Part shown: one piece after another, positions 1-9,382 of the stretch
Position numbering within the stretch: position 1 is the first letter of the stretch
Layout: each line of letters begins with the position of its first letter
Assembly: GCA_963824475.1 (NCBI GenBank)
Contig: CAWGPR010000007.1
Coordinates: forward strand, 62,001-126,000
Source: Roseiarcus sp963824475
Lineage (GTDB): Bacteria; Pseudomonadota; Alphaproteobacteria; Rhizobiales; Beijerinckiaceae
Length of the DNA stretch: 64,000 nt
Reading direction: 5' to 3'
The notes under the pieces: model-generated
What the model saw: the letters and a program-made list of their open reading frames with translations, nothing else
The model's database searches: none
What the model was told of the DNA's origin: nothing
Translations under genes and position numbers: made by a program

Positions 1-955
1 TATGGCCGCGATATTCGTCGACGCCGGCGAACTTGGCGTCGCCGCGCGCAAATCCGGTCTCGGTGCGTCGGGCGATGTCGGTCACCCTGCCATGGAAGAT
101 TATGGCGGCGCCGAGCTTCGACTGGATCGCAGCAACCGCGTCGGCATGGGTGGCGCGGCTCTCGCGCAAGATTTCGCCGAGGCGACGAGCGAGCGTGAGC
201 GTACCGCGCACCGCCGACTTTTTCGCGGTCGCGCCGTCCATTGGATAAAGGGAGATCAGGACCGATCCGCCCATTTCGATCGTCGCTGCGCGCGCGAGCC
301 GCTCGGTCCAACGGTTGTCGACGCATTCGAGCAGAATGCAGTTGCCCTTGTCGTCGACCACCACCATCGGGGTGGCTGAGACGCCGTGCAGCGTGAACGT
401 GACCATCTGGAGTTCGGGATAGGCGCGCCCCATCCCGTCGCCATCGATGACAGGAATGCCGGTCATCGCGCCGATCACGAACGGGATGGTGGAATTAAGC
501 CCGCCGGCCTCGGCGCACAGGATCGCGCCGATCTTCTTGCCGAGGAACCGCTCGAGCTTGCGGAAGGCGGTTAATATCTCCTCGCCTTGCGGGATCTTTT
601 CCACCATCACCGTGGGAGCGCCCATCATCGCGCAGGGTACGACGAGCTCTTCGTCCTCGACCTCGGCGACGTCGATCATGCGCACCTCGCCGTATTTGCG
701 GATCGCCTGCTGGGCCATAAGCTTGCCGATATAGGGGTCCCCTCCGCCGCCCGTGCCAAGAATCGCGCCGCCGACCGCGATGTCGTCGAGATCGGCGACG
801 CCGATCATGCGTACCGACACGGCCTTATCGACCTTGGCGGACGTTCCGCGCTTCATCTTCGGCGCCTTGTCTTTCGCACCACTCTTGGCCTTGTGGGCGG
901 TTGTTTCGCTTTGGGCGCGAGGAAGCGTGTCGCGCGGTCTCGGCTTGCGGCTCAT
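1..955 (-). CDS. DUF917 family protein (S-methyl-thiohydantoin-desulfurase-like), C-terminus beyond window
   Basis: The frame starts at an ATG at 955 and runs off the left edge after 318 codons, so only the N-terminal part is seen. Residues 1-47 form a basic low-complexity extension rich in Lys, Arg, Ser and Ala. The family core then begins, with the glycine-rich motif GTGGGGDPYIG at residues 67-77. It is a paralogue of the DUF917 gene at 2621-3713, which lacks the extension. Databases now tie DUF917 to S-methyl-thiohydantoin desulfurization; the reaction here is not proven. It starts 46 bp after a HyuA-like gene and is the last visible gene of the leftward operon. A start inside the extension cannot be excluded. 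Confidence 0.85.
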   Translation of the reverse strand, partial: MSRKPRPRDTLPRAQSETTAHKAKSGAKDKAPKMKRGTSAKVDKAVSVRMIGVADLDDIAVGGAILGTGGGGDPYIGKLMAQQAIRKYGEVRMIDVAEVEDEELVVPCAMMGAPTVMVEKIPQGEEILTAFRKLERFLGKKIGAILCAEAGGLNSTIPFVIGAMTGIPVIDGDGMGRAYPELQMVTFTLHGVSATPMVVVDDKGNCILLECVDNRWTERLARAATIEMGGSVLISLYPMDGATAKKSAVRGTLTLARRLGEILRESRATHADAVAAIQSKLGAAIIFHGRVTDIARRTETGFARGDAKFAGVDEYRGH

Positions 956-1001
956 TGCGGCATTCTCCGGGTTCCTGGGCGTCGGGCTGCATTAGTGACG
1001 T

Positions 1002-2552
1002 CTATAGCGCGAGTTCGCCGACAGCCTTGACCCGCACGCGGGTGGCGTTCCCGGGGATGTAGGCGAGCGGGACGTCCTCGACGTCGACGATCGTCACGCT
1101 GTCGGCGCGGGCGCCCGCCGCGACCGCAGCGTCGGTCGCCTTCTGCTTGGCGTTGGCCAGCGCTTCTTCGCGGCTTGTTGCGTTCAGCATGTAGATCCGG
1201 TCGATTTCGCCGCTCACTTGGGCGATAGCGGCGCCGACCGCGTTCGCGCAGGAAAAATGATTCGGCTTCATGACGTCAAGTTCGCCGATCTTCGCATCGA
1301 GGAGGATGCTGCCGCCGCCGACCACGACCACTGGCAGCGGTTCGGGCGAGAGGCGCGAGCGCTCGACGGCGTTATGCGCCATTTCCCTGATCCGGGCCCT
1401 CGTCTTGGCGATCAGCGACGGCGAAAGGTTCGCAACTTTGGACCGATCGCCGAAGTCGGCGCCGCCGGCCGCGACGATGATGTCGCTCGTCGTCAAAGTC
1501 TTGCCGCCGAAGATCAGCGCATCCGTCGTGAGCCGGTAGCCGACCGAACGGGGCCCGACCGTCACGACGCCGCTCGGCTTCTCCTCGATCACTAGCGAGC
1601 CGCCTCCGAGGCCGATCGAGAATACGTCGGGCATGCGGAAATTCGTGCGAACGCCCCCGATCTCGACGGCAACGGTCGCCTGGCGGGGAAAGCCCTTGTG
1701 CAGCGAGCCGACGTCGGTGGTGGTTCCGCCTACATCGATTACGATTCCGTCCTGGACGCCGGAAAGGAACGCCGCGCCTCGCATCGAATTGGTCGGGCCG
1801 CTCGCGAAGGTCAGCACCGGGAAGCGTTCGGCGAAGTGGGCGTCCATCAGCGTGCCGTCGTTCTGAGTCAGGAAGAACCGCCCGGAAACGCCCGCGGTAG
1901 CAAGCGCGTCCCGGAAGGCGCCCATGACTACGCGCGAGAGGTCGCGCAGGCACGCGTTCATGATCGCCGCGTTCTCACGCTCCAAGAGCCCGATGCGGCC
2001 AATATCGCTCGACAAAGTGATGTGGGCGTCGGGCGCCGCGGCGGCGAGGATCTCGCCGGCCTGGCGCTCCATTTCGGGGTTGACCGGGCTGAACACCGAA
2101 CTGATCGCAATGGTGCGGATCCTCTTCTTGACGATGTCCTTCGCGATCCTTCGCAACTCGGCGGGATCGAGCGGAGTGATCGCCCGGCCGTCGAATTCGT
2201 GGCCGCCATGGGCGAAGTAGGCGTGATTGCCGATCGCGTCGCGCAGGTCGGGCGGCCAGTCGACCATCGGCGGCAGCGCCTGCGTCGCCGGCAGGCCGAG
2301 CCTCACCGCAGCCGTCGGCGCCAAACCACGCCGCTGCACGACAGCATTGGTGAAATGGGTGGTGCCGAGGGCGACGACCTCAACGGATTCTGCAGCGACG
2401 CCCGACTGTCTGAGCGCGCCCTTCAGGGCCTCGCGCACGCCGGTCGTGACGTCGGGCGATGTGACCGCCTTGAAGCTGGCGATGACGCGCTGCCCCTCCA
2501 TGACGACGGCGTCGGTGTTGGTGCCGCCGACGTCGATTCCGATTCTAATCAC
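1002..2552 (-). CDS. Hydantoinase/oxoprolinase family protein (HyuA-like), copy 1
   Basis: 516 residues from a GTG start with GGAG about 12 bp upstream. It has the ASKHA-type ATP-binding signatures of the hydantoinase A/5-oxoprolinase family: GIDVGGTNTD at residues 5-14, VIDVGGTTTDVG at 271-282 and IGLGGGS at 313-319, plus the family blocks TTHFTNA (64-70) and SGPTNSMRGA (251-260). Members use ATP to activate and open cyclic amides such as hydantoins and 5-oxoproline, usually with a HyuB partner. No HyuB is visible; DUF917 genes lie on both sides (2621-3713 and 1-955). It is about the same length as the second copy at 3736-5277 and shares its blocks, suggesting a duplicated HyuA-DUF917 pair. 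Substrate unknown. Confidence 0.9.
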   Translation of the reverse strand: MIRIGIDVGGTNTDAVVMEGQRVIASFKAVTSPDVTTGVREALKGALRQSGVAAESVEVVALGTTHFTNAVVQRRGLAPTAAVRLGLPATQALPPMVDWPPDLRDAIGNHAYFAHGGHEFDGRAITPLDPAELRRIAKDIVKKRIRTIAISSVFSPVNPEMERQAGEILAAAAPDAHITLSSDIGRIGLLERENAAIMNACLRDLSRVVMGAFRDALATAGVSGRFFLTQNDGTLMDAHFAERFPVLTFASGPTNSMRGAAFLSGVQDGIVIDVGGTTTDVGSLHKGFPRQATVAVEIGGVRTNFRMPDVFSIGLGGGSLVIEEKPSGVVTVGPRSVGYRLTTDALIFGGKTLTTSDIIVAAGGADFGDRSKVANLSPSLIAKTRARIREMAHNAVERSRLSPEPLPVVVVGGGSILLDAKIGELDVMKPNHFSCANAVGAAIAQVSGEIDRIYMLNATSREEALANAKQKATDAAVAAGARADSVTIVDVEDVPLAYIPGNATRVRVKAVGELAL

Positions 2553-2620
2553 GTTCGCGGGCTCCTTCGCGATTGTTCACGTCGCCAGCGGGACGCGCCG
2601 GCACCTGAAAAATAATGCGG

Positions 2621-3713
2621 TCACACGAGTTGCTCGATCGGCGTGTAGGGCTCGTTCGATCCGGAATCCCTTGGGACCGAATACTTCGAGCGCTTCGGGC
2701 GTGCGCATGATCGGCGGCACGGCGACAGAGACCACCACGACGCGCTGGCCGTAACGCAGGTATTCCGTGGTGATCGGCTCGGCGGTGTCGGCCTCCATCA
2801 CGCAGATCAGGTCCGGGACGATGGCGCGAACCTTGCCGTCGACGCGCGCGATCAGATTCTCGTTCTGAATTTGAATCTCCATCACGCCCTTCCATTCCTC
2901 CGCGCCCTCGATCTTGGCCAAGCCGAGCGCCCAACCCATTTTGGTTTCGCGCTTGACGTTGATCACCTTGCCGCGCCAGATCACCCGCCCGTAGGAATAA
3001 TGCGTGTCCGGCAGCATGCGGAGCAAGGCGTTGATCGGGTTCTTGTGGTTCTTCTTGGCTTCGCGCAGGCAGCGGCCAACGCGGATGCCGAGCGAAATGG
3101 TATTGGGGACCGCGGTGCGTTTGACGTCGGCGCCGCTCATTGAATATTCGGCGATATAGGCGGCGCCGCCCATACGGATCGTGACGCCGCGGGACAGCCA
3201 CTCCATGAACTTGTCGTCGCGCGCCTCGATCAAGGCGCTGTCGCCGTATTCGTTGGTCACCACCATTGGCGAGCCGGGCACGCCGAGCACGCTGAATGTC
3301 TCCATCTGCAGTTCGGGAAAGGCGCGGCCCATCCCGTCGGCGTCGATCACGGGCAGGCCAGTCAACGCACCGACGACCAGGGGAATCGTGGAATTGATCC
3401 CGCCGCACTCGATCGGCATCGTCGCGAACGCCTTGCGACCGAGATACGCCTCGAGCTTTCGCAGCGACGCGACCGCCTCGTCGCCGCTTGGGATCTTTTC
3501 GACCAGCACAGTCGGCGCGCCCATCATCGCGGTTGGAATCACGAGCCCGTCGTCAGGAACCTCGCTCGGATCGAGGACGACCACCGTCTTGCCTTCGTCC
3601 ATCGCGGCCTGCACCATCAGCCGGCCGATATAGGGATCGCCGCCGCCGCCCGTCCCAAGAAAGGCGGCACCGACCGCGAGATCCAGAAGGTCCTGTCGGT
3701 CCAACTGCCGCAT
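2621..3713 (-). CDS. DUF917 family protein, apparent frameshift near the C-terminus
   Basis: Starts at an ATG at 3713 with CGGAG 8-12 bp upstream. The glycine-rich motif GTGGGGDPYIG lies near residues 20-30. The uninterrupted frame runs to 2577 but loses the family C-terminus after GPKGF. Removing one G at 2663-2664 gives GFGSNEPYTPIEQLV and a stop at 2621, matching the usual DUF917 ending (GPxAFG...PIE) and giving a 363-residue protein. The extra base touches a GAATC site, so a read error is likely. The gene sits between two HyuA-like genes, 22 bp from the upstream one, and probably forms a functional pair with one of them. Confidence 0.85.
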
Positions 3714-3735
3714 CGCTTTCTCCGTACCTCGTTCT

Positions 3736-5277
3736 TCAAACCATCAACAGATCGCCAACCGCCTTGACACGGATGCGGGTGGCGTTGCCTGGCAAATAGG
3801 CGAGGGGCACGTCGTCAACGTCAACGATCTTGACCGTATTCCTGGCGGCGCCGGCGGCAACGGCGCGATCGGTCGCCTCTCGCTTGGCGACGTCGAGCAC
3901 CGTGTCGCGGCTCCGTCCATCGACCGCGAACACGCGATCGACCTCGCCGCCGACCTGTGCGACGGCCGCCCCGATCGCGTTGGCGACCGAGGAGTGCGAC
4001 GGACGTACGACTTCGGAAGCCGAGGGCAGGCGGCGCGAAACGAGTATCGCGCCACCGCCCACCAGAATGACCGGCATCGGCTCAGCGCTCGTCTTCATGC
4101 GATCGACGGCGGTGTCGGCCATCCGGTGGATCGTCTCGAGCGCCGTCTCTATCAGCGAGGGTGCCAGATGTTTCACGCGGCTGCGGTCTCCGATATCCTG
4201 CAGTCCGGCCGCCACGACGACATCCGTCGTGGTGAGAACGTCGCCGCCGAACACCAACGCGTTGCTCGTGAGTTCGTAGCCGACCGAGTTCGGGCCGATC
4301 CGCGCGCCGCCCTCGCGCACCACGCTGCCGCCCCCGAGCCCGACGGCGAGCACGTCCGGCATCCGGAAGTTGGTGCGCACGCCGCCGACGTCCACCGAGA
4401 CCGCGGCCTCGCGCGGAAAACCATGCAGCAGCATGCCAACGTCGGAAGTGGTTCCTCCGATATCGACCACCATCGCGTCTTTGAGACCGGCAAGCAGCGC
4501 GGCTCCGCGCATCGAGTTGGTCGGACCGGAGGCGAAGGTCAGCACCGGATAGCGTTCCACATGCTGGGGCGCCATCAGCGTACCGTCGTTCTGACTGATG
4601 AAGAAAGGGGCCTCGATGGCGAGTTCGCGCAACGCGCGGCGGAACGACGAAACGACGGCAAACGCCAGATCGACGAGGCAGGCGTTCATCACGGTTGCGT
4701 TCTCGCGCTCCAGAAATCCGATCCGTCCGATCTCGTGCGAAAGCGAGAGGCGGATGCCCGGAACCTCGTTGGAGAGGATCTCGGCCGCCCGCTGCTCCAT
4801 CTCGGCGGTCACCGGCGAAAACACCGAACTGATGGCCGCCGTGCTGATCCCCCTTCGTCGGATGTCCGCCGCAACCTGGCGCAGGCCCTGCTCGTCGAGG
4901 GGGGCGATCTCGCGGCCGTCGAACTCGTTTCCGCCCTTCAGCATGTAGCGATGTCCGCCCACCGCCGAAACGAGATCGCCCGGCCAATCCGTCAACGGCG
5001 GAAGCGAGCGGGTCGCGGGCAATCCCAGACGAATAGCGCCGACCTCGACGAGCCGCCGGCGTTCGACGATCGCATTGGTGAAATGCGTGGTGCCGATCAT
5101 CACGGCCTGGATCTCCGACGCGGTGACCCTGGTCTCCGCAAGCAAGTCACGAAGAGCAGTAATAATCCCCGAGCCCACGTCAGGCGTGGTCGGCGTCTTT
5201 CGCCAGCCCAGCACCTCTAGCTCGCGCATCAGGACAGCATCGGTATTCGTGCCGCCCACATCTATCCCGATGCGCAT
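3736..5277 (-). CDS. Hydantoinase/oxoprolinase family protein (HyuA-like), copy 2
   Basis: 513 residues, ATG start. Same architecture as the copy at 1002-2552: phosphate-1 motif GIDVGGTNTD at the N-terminus, second nucleotide motif VVDIGGTTSDVG near residue 273, the SGPTNSMRGA block and VGLGGGS. Expected cytoplasmic ATP-dependent cyclic-amide hydrolase subunit. It is the first enzyme gene after the importer ATPase (46 bp gap) and is followed by a DUF917 gene. The two HyuA copies are diverged paralogues rather than a recent duplication, so they may act on different ring substrates or form a hetero-oligomer. No HyuB is seen. Confidence 0.9.
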   Translation of the reverse strand: MRIGIDVGGTNTDAVLMRELEVLGWRKTPTTPDVGSGIITALRDLLAETRVTASEIQAVMIGTTHFTNAIVERRRLVEVGAIRLGLPATRSLPPLTDWPGDLVSAVGGHRYMLKGGNEFDGREIAPLDEQGLRQVAADIRRRGISTAAISSVFSPVTAEMEQRAAEILSNEVPGIRLSLSHEIGRIGFLERENATVMNACLVDLAFAVVSSFRRALRELAIEAPFFISQNDGTLMAPQHVERYPVLTFASGPTNSMRGAALLAGLKDAMVVDIGGTTSDVGMLLHGFPREAAVSVDVGGVRTNFRMPDVLAVGLGGGSVVREGGARIGPNSVGYELTSNALVFGGDVLTTTDVVVAAGLQDIGDRSRVKHLAPSLIETALETIHRMADTAVDRMKTSAEPMPVILVGGGAILVSRRLPSASEVVRPSHSSVANAIGAAVAQVGGEVDRVFAVDGRSRDTVLDVAKREATDRAVAAGAARNTVKIVDVDDVPLAYLPGNATRIRVKAVGDLLMV

Positions 5278-5323
5278 CGATCAACGCCCCCATGATTGTG
5301 GAACCGGGCTCGACGGCCGATCG

Positions 5324-6397
5324 CTATTCAATCGGCAGCACCTCGGTCGTCTCCGGATGCCAGAAGACCATGACTTTCGCGCCCGGATCGTGCTGCGGGC
5401 GCCGACCCTGGTTCTGGACCTCCGCGATGAGCGACTGTCCTGCGACGGTGAGCTGGTAGCGGATCAGGGCTCCCTGGTAGACCTTTGCGTCGATCACTGC
5501 GGGAAGACGGGCGAAGCTCTCATTGTTGTCGCCGTCGAGCAGGATGTTTTCCGGTCGTATCACCAGTTTGACCTGTTGGCCCCCGACCAGTCCTGCGCGC
5601 GCAGGGGCCACAACCGAGTTCCCGTCGTCCAGCGCAAGTCCAACAAAGTCGGCTGTTGAATGCTTGACCGTAGCGTTCAGCAAATTCGAATGGCCGATGA
5701 AGGTTGTGACAAACAAGTTGGCGGGGCGTTCGTAGACCTCGGTTGGAGTGCCGACTTGGACCACTCGAGCCTTGTTCATGACGCCGATCCTGTCGGACAT
5801 GGTCAGCGCCTCGCCCTGGTCATGAGTCACGTAGATCGTGGTGATGCCGAGCGTCCTCTGCAGATCCTTGATCCAGTATTTCATTTCTTCGCGAAGATTT
5901 TTGTCGAGGGCGCTCAGCGGCTCGTCGAGCAGGAGGATGCGAGGCCGGGTGACAAGGACGCGCGCCAATGCCACCCGCTGTTGCTCGCCGCCGCTGAGTT
6001 CGCGCTGGAATCGGCGCTCATATCCGTCCAGTCCCACCTGGCGAAGCGCGTCCCGCACGCGGCGTTCGATTGTGGCGCCGTCAACCTTGCGCATCCGCAG
6101 ACCGAAGGCGATGTTTTCGGCGACGTTCATATGCGGAAAAATCGCGTAGTTCTGGAAGACCATGCCGACGTCGCGTCTTTCCGGCGGTCGGTCGACGATG
6201 TCGGCGCCGTCGATCAGAATTTGGCCCTCGTCGGGCGCGACGAAGCCCGCCATCATACGCAACGTCGTCGACTTGCCGCAACCCGACGGACCGAGAAGGG
6301 AGAAGAATTCGCCCGAAGCGATTTTGAGGTTGACCTGCGACACCGCAACGTTGCCGTTATACGCCTTGGACAACGCCACAAGCTCGACGGTTGCCAA
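5324..6397 (-). CDS. ABC transporter ATP-binding protein, PotA/spermidine-putrescine type
   Basis: 357 residues from a TTG start preceded by AAAGGGGG. Walker A GPSGCGKST is at residues 36-44; the ABC signature LSGGEQQRVALAR, Walker B LLLDEPLSALD and the switch His (VTHDQ) follow. The C-terminal third is a TOBE-like domain as in PotA and CysA. It is the cytoplasmic ATPase of the importer encoded just upstream (binding protein and two permeases). Gene order racemase, permease, permease, binding protein, ATPase, HyuA suggests that the importer feeds the hydantoinase-like enzymes. Confidence 0.92.
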   Translation of the reverse strand: MATVELVALSKAYNGNVAVSQVNLKIASGEFFSLLGPSGCGKSTTLRMMAGFVAPDEGQILIDGADIVDRPPERRDVGMVFQNYAIFPHMNVAENIAFGLRMRKVDGATIERRVRDALRQVGLDGYERRFQRELSGGEQQRVALARVLVTRPRILLLDEPLSALDKNLREEMKYWIKDLQRTLGITTIYVTHDQGEALTMSDRIGVMNKARVVQVGTPTEVYERPANLFVTTFIGHSNLLNATVKHSTADFVGLALDDGNSVVAPARAGLVGGQQVKLVIRPENILLDGDNNESFARLPAVIDAKVYQGALIRYQLTVAGQSLIAEVQNQGRRPQHDPGAKVMVFWHPETTEVLPIE

Positions 6398-6433
6398 TTT
6401 GCCCCCTTTAGACAGTGAACGCGATCGTGATGA

Positions 6434-7543
6434 TCACGCGGAGAAAATGGCGTTGCAGGTCTCCTCGACCTCGTCGGCGTGATCGAGATATCCTTGGTAG
6501 TCCGGAATCCAGAATTCTTTGATCGAGTTGGCTGTATTGGTGATGCCCTTGGTCGCCATCTTTGGCGTCACCGGTATGTTCTTGCAGGTCGGGCGCAGAT
6601 AGAACAGGTCAGCGAACTGGCCGAATACCTTGGGATCGAGCGTGGTGTTCATGAACGCATAGGCCAGTTTCTTCTCCATCGGCTCGGCGTATTTGGAGAT
6701 TGTCCGAGACTGAGTGAGCAGCGGCTTCTTTTCCTCCCAAGTGTACACCCCGATCTTCTGGCCCTTGTCCTGCTCCTGCCACATCTCGCCGTCCCACTGA
6801 TTGCAGGCGACCACCTCGCCCCGTTCGAGCAGAGCCGTCATGTTGCCGGTGAAATCGCTCAGCTTGATCGGCACCAGCTTTTTCATCGCCTCAAAGCCGG
6901 CCTTGAGATCGTACTGGTCCTTGCCGAATACCGAGCAGGCGGTGAGGAACAGCGTCATTTGCAGCTCGTTGACGGTGACGTAGGTGCCGCGCTTGCCGGC
7001 CAGCGACGGCCGCCAAAAGTCCTCGAACTTCTTGATCGGGGCGTCGATCAAATCCGTGCGATAGCCGAAGACGTATCGACCATAGGCCCAGGTGATGCCC
7101 AGCCCCGTCACCTTGGCGAATTCCCACAAGTAAACGGACGCGGGTATGTTGGGCAGCACTTCGTCGAGCGGCATGAAATAGTCACCTCCGCGCGCCGTCT
7201 GGTACAGGTCCTTGAGGTTCCAGTTGGCGATGCCGCAGAACGGGTTCTTCGGCCCACCGGCTGCGAATTTCGGGAACCAGGGGAAGGACGAATCCCACGA
7301 AATCTTGCAATTGTAGGTTTTCTCAAAGTCAGGCAGCAAATATTTTCGGACTGATTCCTCCCAGAACCCGCCCCATTCGGCGATGCGCAGCGTCGCCCCT
7401 CCGGCGTCGAACGGCTTGCCGTCCCAGAGGACGTCCTTCGACCAGGAGTGATTGATATTGAAAAGGGTGGTAGTAGCAGCGGCGGCTGCGGCTCCTTTGA
7501 GTGCCGTGCGGCGGCTCACATCCGTTTTCGACTTCTTACTCAT
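6434..7543 (-). CDS. ABC transporter substrate-binding protein, PotD-like, Tat-type leader
   Basis: I take the ATG at 7543, which has GGGAGAG close upstream; a GTG at 7558 is in frame but less likely. The 369-residue protein begins with a twin-arginine leader (SRRTALKG followed by an Ala/Thr-rich hydrophobic stretch), so it is probably exported folded to the periplasm. The rest resembles PotD/spermidine-type binding proteins, e.g. the aromatic-rich block GTYVTVNELQMTLFLTA. PotD-like proteins bind many small amines and amides besides polyamines; here the ligand is likely the substrate of the HyuA/DUF917 enzymes. It lies between the permease and ATPase genes. Confidence 0.88.
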   Translation of the reverse strand: MSKKSKTDVSRRTALKGAAAAAATTTLFNINHSWSKDVLWDGKPFDAGGATLRIAEWGGFWEESVRKYLLPDFEKTYNCKISWDSSFPWFPKFAAGGPKNPFCGIANWNLKDLYQTARGGDYFMPLDEVLPNIPASVYLWEFAKVTGLGITWAYGRYVFGYRTDLIDAPIKKFEDFWRPSLAGKRGTYVTVNELQMTLFLTACSVFGKDQYDLKAGFEAMKKLVPIKLSDFTGNMTALLERGEVVACNQWDGEMWQEQDKGQKIGVYTWEEKKPLLTQSRTISKYAEPMEKKLAYAFMNTTLDPKVFGQFADLFYLRPTCKNIPVTPKMATKGITNTANSIKEFWIPDYQGYLDHADEVEETCNAIFSA

Positions 7544-7621
7544 GATTATCTCTCCCACTCCAGAAACATCGACCCTTAGTTGAGGTCTCCGCGGAAGCCG
7601 TGGATCTTCTCGTCACGTGGC

Positions 7622-8440
7622 TCACCAGCGAAGCCGCGTATTGGAGACGAGCCTGGTCAAGTTCACCAATCGCGACGACAGCACCATCGAAACCACCACC
7701 AGAGCGATCGCGAAGATGCCCGCGGCGGCGGCGGTCGGCTCAAACTTGTAGCGCAGCGAAATGTACATAGCGTAAGGCAGTCCGGTCAGATTCGGCGTCC
7801 CGAGATAAAGCGAGAGATCGAATTGGCCGAACGAAATGATGAACGCAAAAATCGCGCCGGCCGCGACCGCGGGCTCAAGGATCTTCAGCGTGATCAGGCG
7901 GAAAGCCTGGAACGGTCCCGCCCCCAGGCTGCGCGCCGCCTCCTCCAGCGAAACGTCGAACCCCACCAGCGAGGCTGACACTGTGGCGAGCACGAACGGC
8001 GAGGTGACCAGCACATGGCCCACCAGCAAACCGCCGAAGGTCCGGGCAAGGCCGATGTTCGTCGCGACATAGAACACGTAGAGAGCGAGGCCCAGAACGA
8101 GCCCCGGCAGAACGATCGGCGACATGAACAGGCCGCGCATGGCCGCCACGCTCTTTGACTTCGATCGAATGAGGTAGACCGCGGCCATGGTGCCCATCAC
8201 GGACGAGATCGCCATCGTGATCACAGCAAGTTCGAGACTGAACAAATAGGCCGGAAAGAATGTAGGCGATTTGAGGAAGTCCACGACCCAGCGCAACGAC
8301 AGGCCTTGCGGCGGAAACGTCAGATATTCGCCCGCAGTGAGTCCGGCCATGACCACGATCACGACCGGCAGCAGCAACACCACGAGAGCCGCGGCCGCGC
8401 CAAGCCAGATGATCCAATGGAAGCGGGCCGCGTCTTTCAT
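7622..8440 (-). CDS. ABC transporter permease, PotC-type
   Basis: 272 residues from the ATG at 8440, which overlaps the stop of the preceding permease by ATGA; a longer in-frame start at 8542 would lie wholly inside that gene. About six hydrophobic segments, beginning with WLGAAAALVVLLLPVVIVVM. The cytoplasmic EAA loop, EEAARSLGAGPFQAFRLIT, which contacts the ATPase, is clear. Forms the inner-membrane channel with the permease at 8437-9354. The coupling by overlap suggests equimolar production. Confidence 0.92.
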   Translation of the reverse strand: MKDAARFHWIIWLGAAAALVVLLLPVVIVVMAGLTAGEYLTFPPQGLSLRWVVDFLKSPTFFPAYLFSLELAVITMAISSVMGTMAAVYLIRSKSKSVAAMRGLFMSPIVLPGLVLGLALYVFYVATNIGLARTFGGLLVGHVLVTSPFVLATVSASLVGFDVSLEEAARSLGAGPFQAFRLITLKILEPAVAAGAIFAFIISFGQFDLSLYLGTPNLTGLPYAMYISLRYKFEPTAAAAGIFAIALVVVSMVLSSRLVNLTRLVSNTRLRW

Positions 8441-9354
8441 GTCCGCCCCCCCGTCAAGCGCGAGCTCACGGCCTGGTATACGAACACCGCGCTGATATTG
8501 ATGATGAACAAGATCGTGGAGAGCGCGGCCCCGAATTGCCATTGCCCGCTGTTGGTGATCCGTTCAAAGATATGGATCGGCAGGACCCATACTTTCCACC
8601 CCCCCATCAGCGCCGGCACCACATAACTGCTGCTGGCAAGGGCGAATACGAGCAGCATGCCCGCCAGCAAGCCGGGCATCGTCAGCGGCAGCGTGACGCT
8701 GCGGAAGGCGCGCCAGGGTGACGCCCCGAGGCTACGCGCCGCTTCCTCGAGCGAAGGATGGATGCCGCGGATGACGCCGATCAACGACAACACCATGAAC
8801 GGCAGGGTAATCTGAACGGTGCCGACAATCACCCCGAACACATTGTACATCAAGGGCAGCGGCTTATCGATATAGTGCCACCTAACCAAGGTGCCGTTGA
8901 TCAATCCGTTGTCGCCTAGCAACACCATCATTCCATAGAGGCGGATCACCCCATCAAGCTGCATTGATGCGAGCACCAGGATCATCAAGAGTGTGTTCCA
9001 CGTCGGGTGCGCGGTCTTCGCGATCAGGTAGGCGAGGGGATACCCCAGAATTGCCGCGACTATCGACGAAATGACCGAAATCTTGATCGTGAGCAGCGCC
9101 GAATTATAGTACTGCGGAAGACTAAAGAACCGGATGAAATTTGTGAGCACGAAGTCGCCGCGCGGCGCCACTCGGCCTGCCATTGGCTTGTCGAACGAGT
9201 CGGCAAACAGCGACAGAACCGGCAAAACGAAGAATACGACAAAGAACAGCGTCATTGGAACGACGAGCAGCCATAGGCGGTCGCGGCCCAAAAACGTCTC
9301 GCCTTTTCGGCGGACCCGATGAAAGACGTTGGCTGTTACCGTTTCGACCGACAT
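8437..9354 (-). CDS. ABC transporter permease, PotB-type
   Basis: 305 residues, ATG start. The first membrane segment (LWLLVVPMTLFFVVFFVLPV) follows a short basic N-terminus. The EAA loop EEAARSLGASPWRAFRSVT lies near residue 205. It is the upstream member of the permease pair and overlaps the next gene by four bases (ATGA). It follows the racemase gene after a 28-bp gap and so belongs to the same leftward transcript. Substrate inferred only from context. Confidence 0.92.
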   Translation of the reverse strand: MSVETVTANVFHRVRRKGETFLGRDRLWLLVVPMTLFFVVFFVLPVLSLFADSFDKPMAGRVAPRGDFVLTNFIRFFSLPQYYNSALLTIKISVISSIVAAILGYPLAYLIAKTAHPTWNTLLMILVLASMQLDGVIRLYGMMVLLGDNGLINGTLVRWHYIDKPLPLMYNVFGVIVGTVQITLPFMVLSLIGVIRGIHPSLEEAARSLGASPWRAFRSVTLPLTMPGLLAGMLLVFALASSSYVVPALMGGWKVWVLPIHIFERITNSGQWQFGAALSTILFIINISAVFVYQAVSSRLTGGRT

Positions 9355-9382
9355 GGCTGCTTTGCTGAGCGTCTTGATCGCG

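Noticed and set aside
1698..5220. Long plus-strand frames (305 and 408 codons) opposite the HyuA-like genes
   Set aside because: Their phase and composition (runs of Arg, His, Asp and Ala) are those of antisense shadows in GC-rich DNA; the minus-strand genes have clear families and ribosome sites.
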